Origin: Flavobacterium sp. LPB0248
GTDB taxonomy: Bacteria > Bacteroidota > Bacteroidia > Flavobacteriales > Flavobacteriaceae
Assembly: GCF_013388355.1 (NCBI RefSeq)
Contig: NZ_CP058246.1
Coordinates: 2,852,001 to 2,916,000, forward strand
Direction: 5' to 3'
Length of the DNA stretch: 64,000 nt
The notes below the pieces were generated by a model that was not told the DNA's origin, searched no databases, and saw only the letters and a list, made by a program, of their open reading frames with translations. A program made the position numbers and the translations under genes. Shown in pieces: positions 45,228-54,222 of the stretch. The stretch's first letter is position 1; every line of letters begins with the position of its first letter.

Positions 45228-46589
45228 TTAACCAAAAAGTATACTTGCGACATCTTCAATTTTTGCAACAAGCTCAATTTTAATTCCTGTATTCTTTAAA
45301 GCAATTTTGTTGTATTTAGAAACAAAGATAGTATCGAAACCTAGTTTTTCAGCTTCTTGAATGCGTTGATCCACACGGTTTACAGGGCGAATTTCGCCAG
45401 AAAGTCCGACTTCACCAGCAAAACAGAAACCTTTTCCAACCGGAATATCTTCATTAGACGATAAAATTGCGGCAACAACAGCCAAGTCAATTGCTGGATC
45501 ATCAACAGAAATTCCTCCAGTAACATTCAGGAAAACATCTTTTGCGCCTAAACGGAATCCAGCTCTTTTTTCTAAAACAGCCAAAATCATATTTAGTCTT
45601 TTGGCGTTGTAGCCTGTTGTGCTTCTTTGAGGTGTTCCATAAACGGCCGTGCTAACCAAAGATTGTATTTCGATCATTAACGGACGCATGCCTTCAAGAG
45701 TAGTTGCGATTGCCGTTCCTGAAAGTTCTTCGTCTTTATGTGAAATTAGAATTTCTGAAGGATTGCTGACTTCTCGTAAACCGCTTCCAAGCATTTCGTA
45801 AATACCAAGTTCTGAAGTCGAACCAAAACGGTTTTTTAGCGAACGCAAAATTCTATAAATATGATTTCTGTCGCCCTCAAACTGAAGAACCGTATCAACC
45901 ATATGTTCTAAGATTTTTGGTCCTGCGATGTTTCCGTCTTTGGTAATGTGTCCAATTAATATTACAGGAATATTGCTTTCTTTGGCAAATTTGATTAATT
46001 CGGCAGTGGTTTCACGAATTTGGGAAATACTTCCTGCGGTCGATTCGATATAATCGGTATGCAAAGTCTGAATGGAGTCAATTATGACTACTTCAGGCTG
46101 GATAGTTTCGATTTGTTTGAAGATGTTCTGCGTTTTGGTTTCAGTTAGAATATAACAGTTATCGCTATTTGGCGTAATTCTTTCTGCACGCATTTTAATT
46201 TGTTTCTGACTTTCTTCTCCAGAAACGTATAATGTTTTATAAGGTAACTTTAATGATACTTGAAGTAAAAGTGTACTTTTTCCGATGCCGGGCTCTCCGC
46301 CTAAAAGCGTTAAAGATCCAGGAACAAGTCCACCACCCAAAACACGATTCAATTCGCCATCGGTTGTGTCCATTCGAACTTCCTGCGCAGAATCAATTTC
46401 GTTGATTTTTAAAGGCTTTGGCGCTTTGCTGGCTGGAGTAGGTTCGCTTTTCCAAGCCACTTTATCCTGTTTCTGAATAATTTCTTCGGCAATCGTATTC
46501 CATTCTTTGCACGCGTTACATTGCCCTTGCCATTTGGCATATTGGGTTCCGCAGTTTTGGCAGAAAAAGGAAGTTTTAACTTTTGACAT
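45228..46589 (-). CDS. radA: DNA repair protein RadA
   Basis: A 453-residue RecA-like ATPase that remodels recombination intermediates. It has the N-terminal C4 zinc finger (CQNCGTQYAKWQGQCNACKEW), Walker A GGEPGIGKSTLLLQV (about 90), the RadA-specific KNRFG motif (LKNRFGSTSELGIYEM) and a C-terminal Lon-protease-like domain (VGKGFCFAGEVGLSGEIRPV). Normal length. Its start overlaps the stop of the upstream esterase-fold gene by one base (TAATG), so they are coupled. Confidence 0.97.
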   Translation of the reverse strand: MSKVKTSFFCQNCGTQYAKWQGQCNACKEWNTIAEEIIQKQDKVAWKSEPTPASKAPKPLKINEIDSAQEVRMDTTDGELNRVLGGGLVPGSLTLLGGEPGIGKSTLLLQVSLKLPYKTLYVSGEESQKQIKMRAERITPNSDNCYILTETKTQNIFKQIETIQPEVVIIDSIQTLHTDYIESTAGSISQIRETTAELIKFAKESNIPVILIGHITKDGNIAGPKILEHMVDTVLQFEGDRNHIYRILRSLKNRFGSTSELGIYEMLGSGLREVSNPSEILISHKDEELSGTAIATTLEGMRPLMIEIQSLVSTAVYGTPQRSTTGYNAKRLNMILAVLEKRAGFRLGAKDVFLNVTGGISVDDPAIDLAVVAAILSSNEDIPVGKGFCFAGEVGLSGEIRPVNRVDQRIQEAEKLGFDTIFVSKYNKIALKNTGIKIELVAKIEDVASILFG

Positions 46590-47743
46590 TATTTACTTTT
46601 TTTAGCAAGTGTATTCATTTCGTCAATTTTCTCATACATCAAGTCTTTGTTCAAATCGCCAATTGGCTCCATTTGAGAAGCGTTTTGGTATTTTTTTGAA
46701 GCATGTTTAGGATCGCCCATTTTTTCGTACATCAAACCTAATTCATATTCTCCTAACATGGCTTTTGGGTAATTTACATTTCCAATTTCGGCCATTTTTC
46801 CCAATTCATCGTAAGCGTTTCTCTTTAAAATAAGATTTTCCATTACTTTAAAATCGCTCATTCGAACAGGAATTTGAACTCCTAGAACTTCAGACATTGT
46901 AGCGTATTTTTTTTCTAAATATTCTGCATAACCTGTTTGAAGAACCGCAATTTTGTCGTTGTATTCAGCAGAATTTATAGGTCTGTATACTTCAAAAATT
47001 TGGTATAATGCACTTGGTATAGAATGCAATACTTCTGTATAATGTGTTGCGCCTTTAAATACATCATATTTATAATTCACTAACGGATTATTAGCGATTT
47101 TAATATTGCTGTTTAATTTATCTATTGGTTCTTTAATTTTCTTAATATCGCCTTCTCCAGCAGAAAGATAATAGAAAATAGGGCTTTTTACTTTTGCAAA
47201 CTTCTCAGCAATGCGCACTTCCATCTTTGGGGCAAGCTCTGGGCTTAAACAGATGTATGCATTAAAAAGTGGGATCTCTTTGTACAAATAAAAATTAGCA
47301 AAACTAGCTGTCACGTCATGGCCTGCGATAAGCCTGAAAGGTGAGGTGCGATATTTTTTTTCAATATATGGCACTAATTCAGCTCCAATAAATTCGAAAA
47401 ATTTTGCACCTTTTTCAAATGGTAAACCTTCGTTTTGATCTATTGTGGTGTCATCATAGCGTTCTTCGTTTTTGTTTTGATGAATTCCGATAATGATCAT
47501 TTCTGGAATATCGTCCCAATAAGTTCCATAGCTTACGGCTCCAGAAAACGGATCAAATAAGTAATCTCCATCCAATAAATAAAGAACAGGATATTTTTTG
47601 TCTTTGTTTGCTTCGTAAGAAGCAGGAAGTCCGATCGTAATTCTGCGCTCTTCTCCCAGTTTTTCAGATTTAATATTATCGAACGTTTTTTGGGCAAACG
47701 ACGAGAACGAAATCAAAAGTGTTAGTAGGTAAACTTTTTTCAT
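46589..47743 (-). CDS. Alpha/beta hydrolase-fold protein (esterase-like) with altered nucleophile
   Basis: A 384-residue exported protein (MKKVYLLTLLISFSSFAQ signal peptide; an ATG four codons upstream at 47755 is an alternative). Residues about 25-260 match the esterase family related to IroE/YbbA: PVLYLLDGDYLFDP and FFEFIGAELVPYIEKKYRTS. The elbow where GHSxGG is expected reads AGHDVTASFA, so the usual serine is Asp and its glycines are absent. A likely catalytic His (GATHYTEVLH) persists. A TPR-like tail follows (LGEYELGLMYEKMGDPKHAS). It may be a binding protein or use altered chemistry. Overlaps radA by one base. Confidence 0.85.
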   Translation of the reverse strand: MKKVYLLTLLISFSSFAQKTFDNIKSEKLGEERRITIGLPASYEANKDKKYPVLYLLDGDYLFDPFSGAVSYGTYWDDIPEMIIIGIHQNKNEERYDDTTIDQNEGLPFEKGAKFFEFIGAELVPYIEKKYRTSPFRLIAGHDVTASFANFYLYKEIPLFNAYICLSPELAPKMEVRIAEKFAKVKSPIFYYLSAGEGDIKKIKEPIDKLNSNIKIANNPLVNYKYDVFKGATHYTEVLHSIPSALYQIFEVYRPINSAEYNDKIAVLQTGYAEYLEKKYATMSEVLGVQIPVRMSDFKVMENLILKRNAYDELGKMAEIGNVNYPKAMLGEYELGLMYEKMGDPKHASKKYQNASQMEPIGDLNKDLMYEKIDEMNTLAKKSK

Positions 47744-47947
47744 GATTTGTGGCATTTCAGTAAATTAAAAACATATTGAAAATAGTGTAGCAATATACTA
47801 TTTTATTTGCTTCTTTGTTAAGCAGATTAAAAATTGAAGCAGAGTGTTTTATGGTCAAAATCATTTTAGATTAAGACCAAAGAAGAGTTTTTTTGTTCAA
47901 AATTGACTTTTGACAAAGTAGGTAAATTCGGTAAGAAAAAGAAAATC

Positions 47948-48298
47948 TTAGGTTAAAGAATTGTCATTTTCATTCGGGAAAATAATCCAAGGTTTGAAGG
48001 TTTTTGCTTCTTCAAAATCTAGGGTTGCATAAGAAATGATAATGATGATATCATCTTTTTGAACTTTTCTCGCTGCTGGACCGTTTAAAGTGATTTCGCC
48101 TGAATTTTTTTCACCTTTAATAGCGTAAGTTTCAAAACGTTCGCCATTATTAATGTTAACAATAGATACTTTTTCGCCTTCAATAATATTTGAAGCCTCT
48201 AGTAAAGTTTCATCAATAGTAATGCTGCCAATATAATTTAAATCGGCACCCGTTACTTTAACGCGATGAATTTTTGATTTTATAACTTGAATTTGCAT
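47948..48298 (-). CDS. panD: Aspartate 1-decarboxylase
   Basis: A 116-residue pyruvoyl enzyme that makes beta-alanine for pantothenate. The zymogen cleavage site is YIGSITIDETLLEA (Gly24-Ser25, Ser becoming the pyruvoyl group). KVSIVNINNGERFETYAIKG and GPAARKVQKDDIIIIISY are typical of the family. Length normal. It lies 14 nt downstream of panC on the same strand, the classic panC-panD pair supplying both beta-alanine and the condensing enzyme. A 192-nt gap without genes follows. Confidence 0.97.
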   Translation of the reverse strand: MQIQVIKSKIHRVKVTGADLNYIGSITIDETLLEASNIIEGEKVSIVNINNGERFETYAIKGEKNSGEITLNGPAARKVQKDDIIIIISYATLDFEEAKTFKPWIIFPNENDNSLT

Positions 48299-48312
48299 GA
48301 TGCAAAGTTAGA

Positions 48313-49161
48313 TTAATTTAATGAAATGGTGTCAATCAGTCTTATAGAATTAACAAATACCGCTATAAATGCTCGGTATTTTTTGTCATTCTCTTTCTTA
48401 TCGATAGATAAAAGTGTTGATTCATCAGCAATAACAAAATATTCCAGTTCGAAAGCCGCATTACCTTTGAAAGAATTTTCTACAAATTCGATTGTTTCCT
48501 TCGGACTATGATTTTGAAAAATCTCTTTTGCTTCGGTTAAAGTTTTGTAAATGATCGATGCATCTTTTCTTTCCTCCGCTGTCAAACGTTCATTACGTGA
48601 ACTCATTGCAAGCTGATTTTCTTCTCTAAAAATTGGACATCCAACAATATTTACAGGTAATTCTGTTTTTTCAACTAATTTTTTGACAATTTGAAGCTGC
48701 TGAAAATCTTTTTCTCCAAAGTAAGCATTTGTTGGAGTTACGATTTCGAATAGTCTTTTAACAATTGTTCCAACACCATTAAAATGCCCAGGTCTGAATT
48801 TTCCTTCCATCTGGTTTTCTAATCCGTCAAAATCAAAAGGCTGCGAAACGGTATTTCCTTCATAAATATCTTCAACAGAAGGTGCGTATAAAATAATTTT
48901 ATCACTTAATGTACGCATTTTCTTAACATCTTCTTCAAGTGTCCTAGGATATTTTGCTAAATCTTCCGGGTTATTAAATTGTGTTGGATTGACAAAAATG
49001 CTCACTACTGTGTCGTCGTTTTCTTTGAGTGAACGCTGCATTAAAGCCAAATGTCCTTGGTGTAAAGCGCCCATTGTCGGTACAAATCCGATAGTTGAAT
49101 TTGCGGTTTTGATAGTTTTAAGATAGGCTATCAACGCTGCTTTACTGTAGAAAATATGCAT
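48313..49161 (-). CDS. panC: Pantothenate synthetase
   Basis: A 282-residue ATP-dependent ligase joining pantoate and beta-alanine. It has the nucleotide motif FVPTMGALHQGHLALMQRSL (about 20-40), VSIFVNPTQFNNPEDLAKYP, PGHFNGVGTIVKRLF, FGEKDFQQLQIVKKL and MSSRNERLTAEER. I place the start at ATG 49161: an ATG ten codons upstream (49191) lies within a perfect -7 box (TATGTTTG), so it would not be transcribed. It is divergent from the glycogen-synthase-like gene and cotranscribed with panD. Confidence 0.97.
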   Translation of the reverse strand: MHIFYSKAALIAYLKTIKTANSTIGFVPTMGALHQGHLALMQRSLKENDDTVVSIFVNPTQFNNPEDLAKYPRTLEEDVKKMRTLSDKIILYAPSVEDIYEGNTVSQPFDFDGLENQMEGKFRPGHFNGVGTIVKRLFEIVTPTNAYFGEKDFQQLQIVKKLVEKTELPVNIVGCPIFREENQLAMSSRNERLTAEERKDASIIYKTLTEAKEIFQNHSPKETIEFVENSFKGNAAFELEYFVIADESTLLSIDKKENDKKYRAFIAVFVNSIRLIDTISLN

Positions 49162-49184
49162 TGAGGTATTATTAAAATTTAGTG

Positions 49185-49192
49185 CAAACATA
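49185..49192 (-). promoter_or_regulatory. panC promoter -7 box (TATGTTTG)
   Basis: On the minus strand TATGTTTG matches TAnnTTTG. It contains the upstream in-frame ATG and so decides the panC start at 49161. It lies in the 107-nt divergent intergenic region. Confidence 0.6.
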
Positions 49193-49223
49193 ATATATTA
49201 GTTATAAACTGCATAAATTTTTG

Positions 49224-49231
49224 TAATTTTG
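49224..49231 (+). promoter_or_regulatory. Promoter -7 box (TAATTTTG) for the 49269 gene
   Basis: TAATTTTG matches TAnnTTTG on the plus strand, ending 37 nt before the start at 49269. It faces away from the panC box at 49185-49192, so the two promoters are back to back. Confidence 0.6.
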
Positions 49232-49268
49232 CAACGTTTTTATTACCAAAATTAAGTAAAATACTATT

Positions 49269-50075
49269 ATGAAAGATAAGAGGATATTATACGTATCATC
49301 TGAAGTCGTGCCTTATTTGGCTGAAAATGAGGTTTCTTTAATGTCTTATGACGTGCCGAAAATGATTAACGATCAAGGCGGTCAGATAAGAATTTTCATG
49401 CCAAGATATGGGAATATCAATGAGAGAAGACACCAATTGCATGAAGTGATTAGACTTTCAGGAATGAATTTGGTAGTGAATGACTTAGACATGCCGTTGA
49501 TTATTAAAGTAGCATCTATTCCGAAAGAAAGAATCCAGGTTTATTTTATCGATAACGATGAATACTTCAAACGTAAAGCAACTTTTACAGATGAAGAAGG
49601 TGCTTTGTATCCTGATAATGACGAAAGAGCCATTTTCTTTGCAAAAGGTGTTGTTGAGACTGTAAAAAAATTAAACTGGGTTCCAGATATTATACATGTT
49701 CATGGTTGGCTTGCAGCAATGCTTCCAATTTATATGAAGCATTATTATAAACATGAAGCATTGTTTTCTGAAACTAAAATTATTACATCTGTTTACGGAC
49801 AGTCGTTTGATGAAAATTTAGATTTAGAGATGATCAATAAAGTTAAATTTGACGGCGTTCCTCATGAAGCTGTGTCAGATTTAGAAACTCCAAATTATGA
49901 GAATGTTTTAAAAGCCAGTATTTTACATTCTGATGGTGTGATTATTGCGTCGGAAAATGTTTCTCCAAGTTTAACAAAATTTATAGAATCTTCAGGAAAA
50001 CCTTTTTTACCTTTCGCCGGGAAAGATGGATTTGCTGATGCTTATACAAATTTCTACAGAACATTTGGACTTTAA
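49269..50075 (+). CDS. Glycogen-synthase-like protein, N-terminal GT5 domain only
   Basis: A 268-residue protein equal to the N-terminal Rossmann half of bacterial GlgA (GT5). It has the starts ILYVSSEVVPYLAENEVSLM and MINDQGGQIRIFMPRYGNIN, and WVPDIIHVHGWLAAMLPIYM. The family's ADP-glucose-binding KTGGL motif is replaced by ENEVSLM, and the C-terminal GT-B half is absent. It therefore probably has no glycogen synthase activity. It is encoded 21 nt before a DUF4270 lipoprotein gene and, next, glmS: this panC/GT5/DUF4270/glmS order is conserved in flavobacteria as far as I know. Confidence 0.85.
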   Translation: MKDKRILYVSSEVVPYLAENEVSLMSYDVPKMINDQGGQIRIFMPRYGNINERRHQLHEVIRLSGMNLVVNDLDMPLIIKVASIPKERIQVYFIDNDEYFKRKATFTDEEGALYPDNDERAIFFAKGVVETVKKLNWVPDIIHVHGWLAAMLPIYMKHYYKHEALFSETKIITSVYGQSFDENLDLEMINKVKFDGVPHEAVSDLETPNYENVLKASILHSDGVIIASENVSPSLTKFIESSGKPFLPFAGKDGFADAYTNFYRTFGL

Positions 50076-50096
50076 ATTTTAATTTTATTATTAGAC

Positions 50097-51764
50097 ATGT
50101 ATAAAACTTCTTTTTTTAAGAAATCTCTTTTGGCTGTAATGGCTATTTTTCTATATTCTTGTGACAAAGATTTTAATGCAATTGGTGAAGGTTTGATCGG
50201 AGATGACCATTTTGGACTTGAATCTGAAAAATATGATGTTTTAGCTTTTAATCAAGAAGTTACGCCTATTCAGTCAAATAATATGGTGACAAATGCTTTA
50301 GGTATTTTTGATAATCCGCTTTTTGGAACTACAACTGCAAATTTTGTAACTCAGATTGGGCTTACGTCATATACTCCAACAATTGGTGAGGCGCCAGTTA
50401 TTGATAGTGTTAAAATAGAGATTCCTTACTTTAGCCATGTTCTCAGTACTGATAAAGAAGGAAATAGCACTTATGAGTTAGATTCTATTTACGGTGATAA
50501 AAATGGGAAATTTAAATTAAGTATATATGAGTCTGGAATTCAGATGAGATATAGTTATTTTAATGGCGGTAATCAGTTGCCTCAGTTTTATTATACAGAT
50601 CAAAATACAGAATTCTCTAATAAAAAAGTTGGAGAAAGATTAAATAATGGTGGAGCTTTAGAGAATGATGAGTTTTATTTTAATGCAAATGAGATTGTAA
50701 TTAAAACAACTGATCCTACTACAAAAGCAGTAACAACAGAAAGAAAAAAGCCTCAGATGACCCTGCATCTTAATACGCAATTTTTTCAAGATAAAATATT
50801 GAATGCAGCGGCTTCTAAACTTTCATCAGAAGATGTTTTTCAAGAATATTTTAGAGGTTTGTATTTTAATGTCGAAAGGTCTGGGTCTAGTCCGAGTAAT
50901 ATGGCATTAATGAATTTTGGTGAAGGTAAAATCACTGTTTATTACAAAGCTAAAACAGAATCTACAGAAGATTCTGATACTACCATGGAGAATAAAACAA
51001 TTGTTTTGAATTTGAAGGGCGCTAGCGCAACAACATCAAATACTGCCAGTTTTCTTCAAGATACTCGAAATCCTGATTATGAAAGTGCTATTACAACAAA
51101 TGTAAATAAAACGGATGGAGATGAAAAACTCTATTTAAAAGGAGGTCAGGGTTCATTAGCGGTCTTGAGACTTTTTAACCCGACTGACGTAATGGGGTAT
51201 GATGAAAAAGGGAATGTTGTAAATAAAGCAAATAATGTTCCTGATGAATTAGATGAAATTAGACATAATGCTGTAGTTAAAAACTGGAAGGTTAATGAAG
51301 CTAATTTGGTGTTCTCGATTGATGCTGATAAAATGGCAGGAGCAGAAGAGCCAAATAGAATATTTTTGTACGATTTGACAAATAATACTATTTTATTAGA
51401 TTATTCGACAGATGCTTCTTCTACTTATGGAGGATTGATTACTGTAGGGTCTGATAAAAGAGGGAAGAGTTATAAAATTAGAATCACAGGTCATATCCGT
51501 AATCTGATTAAGGATGCAACGGCTAAAAATGTTGATTTAGGACTGGTTGTTTCTCAAAGTGCTACAATGCTTACATTTAATGCGTTAAAAAACAAGATTC
51601 AAATTAAGGATAATCCAATTGAATATTTTTCTGCGGCACCAAGAACATCAGTTATGAATCCTTTGGGTACAGTCTTATTTGGAGGGAAGAAAGGTGGTTC
51701 ACCTGATTCAGAACAAGAAAAGAAAAGATTGAAACTCGAAGTATACTACACGAAACCAAATTAA
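50097..51764 (+). CDS. DUF4270 lipoprotein
   Basis: A 555-residue lipoprotein (MYKTSFFKKSLLAVMAIFLYSC; lipobox LYSC). The N-terminal NAIGEGLIGDDHFGL and the repeated NALGIFDNPLFGTTTANFVT pattern identify DUF4270, found across Bacteroidota. The long beta-rich body has an internal TYYKAKTES-type strand pattern and a charged C-terminus (QEKKRLKLEVYYTKPN). Function unknown; likely at the outer-membrane surface. It starts 21 nt after the GT5-like gene and ends 9 nt before glmS, so it lies within their operon. Confidence 0.9.
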   Translation: MYKTSFFKKSLLAVMAIFLYSCDKDFNAIGEGLIGDDHFGLESEKYDVLAFNQEVTPIQSNNMVTNALGIFDNPLFGTTTANFVTQIGLTSYTPTIGEAPVIDSVKIEIPYFSHVLSTDKEGNSTYELDSIYGDKNGKFKLSIYESGIQMRYSYFNGGNQLPQFYYTDQNTEFSNKKVGERLNNGGALENDEFYFNANEIVIKTTDPTTKAVTTERKKPQMTLHLNTQFFQDKILNAAASKLSSEDVFQEYFRGLYFNVERSGSSPSNMALMNFGEGKITVYYKAKTESTEDSDTTMENKTIVLNLKGASATTSNTASFLQDTRNPDYESAITTNVNKTDGDEKLYLKGGQGSLAVLRLFNPTDVMGYDEKGNVVNKANNVPDELDEIRHNAVVKNWKVNEANLVFSIDADKMAGAEEPNRIFLYDLTNNTILLDYSTDASSTYGGLITVGSDKRGKSYKIRITGHIRNLIKDATAKNVDLGLVVSQSATMLTFNALKNKIQIKDNPIEYFSAAPRTSVMNPLGTVLFGGKKGGSPDSEQEKKRLKLEVYYTKPN

Positions 51765-51773
51765 TAAATATAT

Positions 51774-53624
51774 ATGTGTGGAATTGTTGGATATATCGGT
51801 CATCGAGATGCCTATCCTATTGTAATAAAAGGATTAAAGCGTCTTGAGTACAGAGGATATGATAGTGCCGGCGTTATGTTGTATGACGAAGAGGCGGGCA
51901 TTAAAGTTTGCAAAACAAAAGGTAAAGTTTCTGATCTTGAAGCTAAAGCCAATGAAAGTTTTACAACAAACGGAAATATTGGAATTGGACACACACGTTG
52001 GGCAACTCATGGGGTTCCTAATGATGTGAATTCACATCCTCATCTTTCTAATTCTGGAGATTTAGCAATCATCCATAACGGAATTATAGAGAATTATGCG
52101 CCTTTGAAAGAGGAGCTTATCAAAAGAGGGTATACTTTTAAATCGGATACAGATACTGAAGTTTTAGTTAATTTAATAGAAGAAGTTCAGAAGAAAGAAA
52201 ACATCAAATTAGGTAAAGCTGTTCAAATTGCATTGAACCAAGTTGTTGGAGCTTATGCAATTGCTGTTTTTGATAAAAAAAATCCAAACGAACTTGTTGC
52301 GGCGAGATTAGGAAGTCCGTTGGCAATTGGAGTTGGAGAAGGGGAGTATTTTGTTGCTTCTGATGCTTCACCATTTATTGAATATACTTCTAATGCAGTT
52401 TATTTAGAAGATGGAGAAATGGCAAATATTAGATTGCATAAGCCTATTAAAATTAGAAAAATTCAAGATGACTCTTTAGTAGATCCTTATATTCAAGAAC
52501 TTCAAATGAACTTGGAGCAGATTGAAAAAGGAGGGTATGATCACTTCATGTTAAAAGAAATCTATGAGCAGCCAAGCGTAATTAAAGATACTTATAGAGG
52601 AAGACTTCATGCCAATGAAGGAATTGTTCAGATGGCTGGTGTTGAAGACAACTTAGAGAAATTCTTAAATGCAAAACGTATTCTGATCGTAGCTTGCGGA
52701 ACTTCTTGGCACGCAGGTTTGGTGGCAGAATATATCTTTGAGGAATTTACACGCATTCCTGTTGAAGTAGAATATGCTTCTGAATTTAGATACAGAAATC
52801 CAATTATTAATAAAGATGACGTAGTTATTGCAATTTCACAATCAGGAGAAACTGCAGATACTATGGCCGCTATTAAATTGGCTAAAGAAAACGGAGCATT
52901 TGTGTTTGGAGTTTGTAACGTAGTGGGTTCTTCTATTTCAAGAGAAAGCCATGCAGGTGCTTATACACACGCAGGACCAGAAATTGGAGTGGCTTCTACA
53001 AAAGCATTTACTACTCAAATTACAGTTTTAACGATGATTGCTTTACGTTTAGGAAAAGCGAAAGGAACATTGTCAAATACAGATTTCCATACCTATCTTC
53101 AAGAATTAGAAATTATTCCTGAGAAAGTTGCTGAAGCATTAGAAACTAATGATAAAGCAAAAGAAATTGCTGCTGCATTTAAAGATTCGCCAAACTGTCT
53201 TTATTTAGGTAGAGGATATAATTTCCCTGTAGCTTTAGAAGGGGCATTGAAATTAAAAGAGATCTCATACATTCATGCAGAAGGTTATCCAGCTGCAGAA
53301 ATGAAGCATGGCCCAATTGCTTTAATTGATGAATTTATGCCGGTTATTGTAATTGCTCCAAAACAAGGACATTACGATAAGATTGTAAGTAACATTCAGG
53401 AAATTAAATCAAGAAGCGGTAAAATTATTGCTGTGGTTACAAAAGGAGATACTCAAGTTCGTGAATTGGCAGATTATGTAATCGAAATTCCTGAAACTTC
53501 AGATGCATTATCGCCATTAGTTACCACAATTCCGTTGCAATTACTTTCTTACTATATAGCAGTTATGAGAGGTTGTAATGTTGACCAGCCTCGTAACTTA
53601 GCGAAGTCGGTTACAGTAGAATAA
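51774..53624 (+). CDS. glmS: Glutamine--fructose-6-phosphate aminotransferase
   Basis: A 616-residue enzyme making glucosamine-6-phosphate for cell-wall and glycan synthesis. The class II glutaminase domain starts with catalytic Cys2 (MCGIVGYIGHRDAYPIVIKG), with RWATHGVPNDVNSHPH. Two SIS sugar-isomerase domains follow: ACGTSWHAGLVAEYIF, SQSGETADTMAAIKLA and GRGYNFPVALEGALKLKE. The C-terminal LAKSVTVE is diagnostic. Full length, last gene of the GT5-like/DUF4270/glmS operon, ending in a strong terminator. Confidence 0.98.
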   Translation: MCGIVGYIGHRDAYPIVIKGLKRLEYRGYDSAGVMLYDEEAGIKVCKTKGKVSDLEAKANESFTTNGNIGIGHTRWATHGVPNDVNSHPHLSNSGDLAIIHNGIIENYAPLKEELIKRGYTFKSDTDTEVLVNLIEEVQKKENIKLGKAVQIALNQVVGAYAIAVFDKKNPNELVAARLGSPLAIGVGEGEYFVASDASPFIEYTSNAVYLEDGEMANIRLHKPIKIRKIQDDSLVDPYIQELQMNLEQIEKGGYDHFMLKEIYEQPSVIKDTYRGRLHANEGIVQMAGVEDNLEKFLNAKRILIVACGTSWHAGLVAEYIFEEFTRIPVEVEYASEFRYRNPIINKDDVVIAISQSGETADTMAAIKLAKENGAFVFGVCNVVGSSISRESHAGAYTHAGPEIGVASTKAFTTQITVLTMIALRLGKAKGTLSNTDFHTYLQELEIIPEKVAEALETNDKAKEIAAAFKDSPNCLYLGRGYNFPVALEGALKLKEISYIHAEGYPAAEMKHGPIALIDEFMPVIVIAPKQGHYDKIVSNIQEIKSRSGKIIAVVTKGDTQVRELADYVIEIPETSDALSPLVTTIPLQLLSYYIAVMRGCNVDQPRNLAKSVTVE

Positions 53625-53651
53625 GATTCTATTTTAAAATATAAATATGTT

Positions 53652-53684
53652 AAAAAAGCGAGATTTAGGTCTCGCTTTTTTTTT
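53652..53684 (+). terminator. glmS terminator
   Basis: AAAAAGCGAGA (53653-53663) pairs with TCTCGCTTTTT (53670-53680), followed by TTTT. It separates the glmS operon from the toxin locus. Confidence 0.9.
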
Positions 53685-53711
53685 TGCCTAAAAGTTAAAA
53701 TTAGGATAAAA

Positions 53712-53742
53712 TTTGTAAGAATATAATTATTTTATATGTTTG
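53712..53742 (+). promoter_or_regulatory. Promoter of the T9SS/RHS operon (TTTG ... TATGTTTG)
   Basis: A -33 TTTG (53712-53715) and -7 TATGTTTG (53735-53742) with 19 nt between them match the Bacteroidota consensus. The -7 box ends 27 nt before the ATG at 53770. It should drive the small T9SS protein and the RHS gene 6 nt beyond it. Confidence 0.65.
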
Positions 53743-53769
53743 TAGGAAATATTTTAAAATTTATAAGCC

Positions 53770-54216
53770 ATGCAAAAAATTCTACTCCTTATTTTTCTTC
53801 ATTGCTGCTTTTTTTCCCTTGCTCAAACCAAGCTTAACTTCAACTACGATCAAGCAGGAAATCAAATTACGAGAACATTATGTATTAATTGTTCGGCTAA
53901 ATCTGCAAAAGATATTGTAGAACCAGAAGCTTTAACTGAAAATGATTTACAAAAATTCTCTGCCGAAGATGTTATTTCTTATTATCCAAATCCTGTAAGA
54001 GAAGAACTGTATTTACAGTGGGAATTGACACATGATAATTATGTGGCTTCTGTACATGTTTATTCGATTACAGGACAAGTATTGCGAACTTTTCAGCCCA
54101 ATTCCAATACTAATAATTTAAGCATTCCTTTTCAGCAATACTCTGCTGGAGTTTATCTAGTGTTGCTTTCATACAAAAACGGAGGAGAAAAATCTATTAA
54201 AATTATTAAAAAGTAG
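53770..54216 (+). CDS. Small T9SS-sorted protein, partner of the RHS gene
   Basis: A 148-residue exported protein (MQKILLLIFLHCCFFSLAQT signal). After the signal, LNFNYDQAGNQITRTLC resembles a single YD-repeat (YDxxGN), the basic unit of RHS proteins. The last ~75 residues are a type A T9SS C-terminal domain: ISYYPNPVREELYLQWEL, VYSITGQVLRTFQPN and YSAGVYLVLLSYKNGGEKSI. It would therefore be exported to the outer-membrane surface. It ends 6 nt before the RHS gene, which has a signal peptide but no T9SS domain. It may help secretion or display of the RHS product; that is inference. Confidence 0.85.
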   Translation: MQKILLLIFLHCCFFSLAQTKLNFNYDQAGNQITRTLCINCSAKSAKDIVEPEALTENDLQKFSAEDVISYYPNPVREELYLQWELTHDNYVASVHVYSITGQVLRTFQPNSNTNNLSIPFQQYSAGVYLVLLSYKNGGEKSIKIIKK

Positions 54217-54222
54217 TTCGTA

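Noticed and set aside
49159..49191. Upstream ATG (49191) as the panC start
   Set aside because: It lies within a consensus -7 box, so the transcript would not include it; the conserved PanC sequence begins after ATG 49161.
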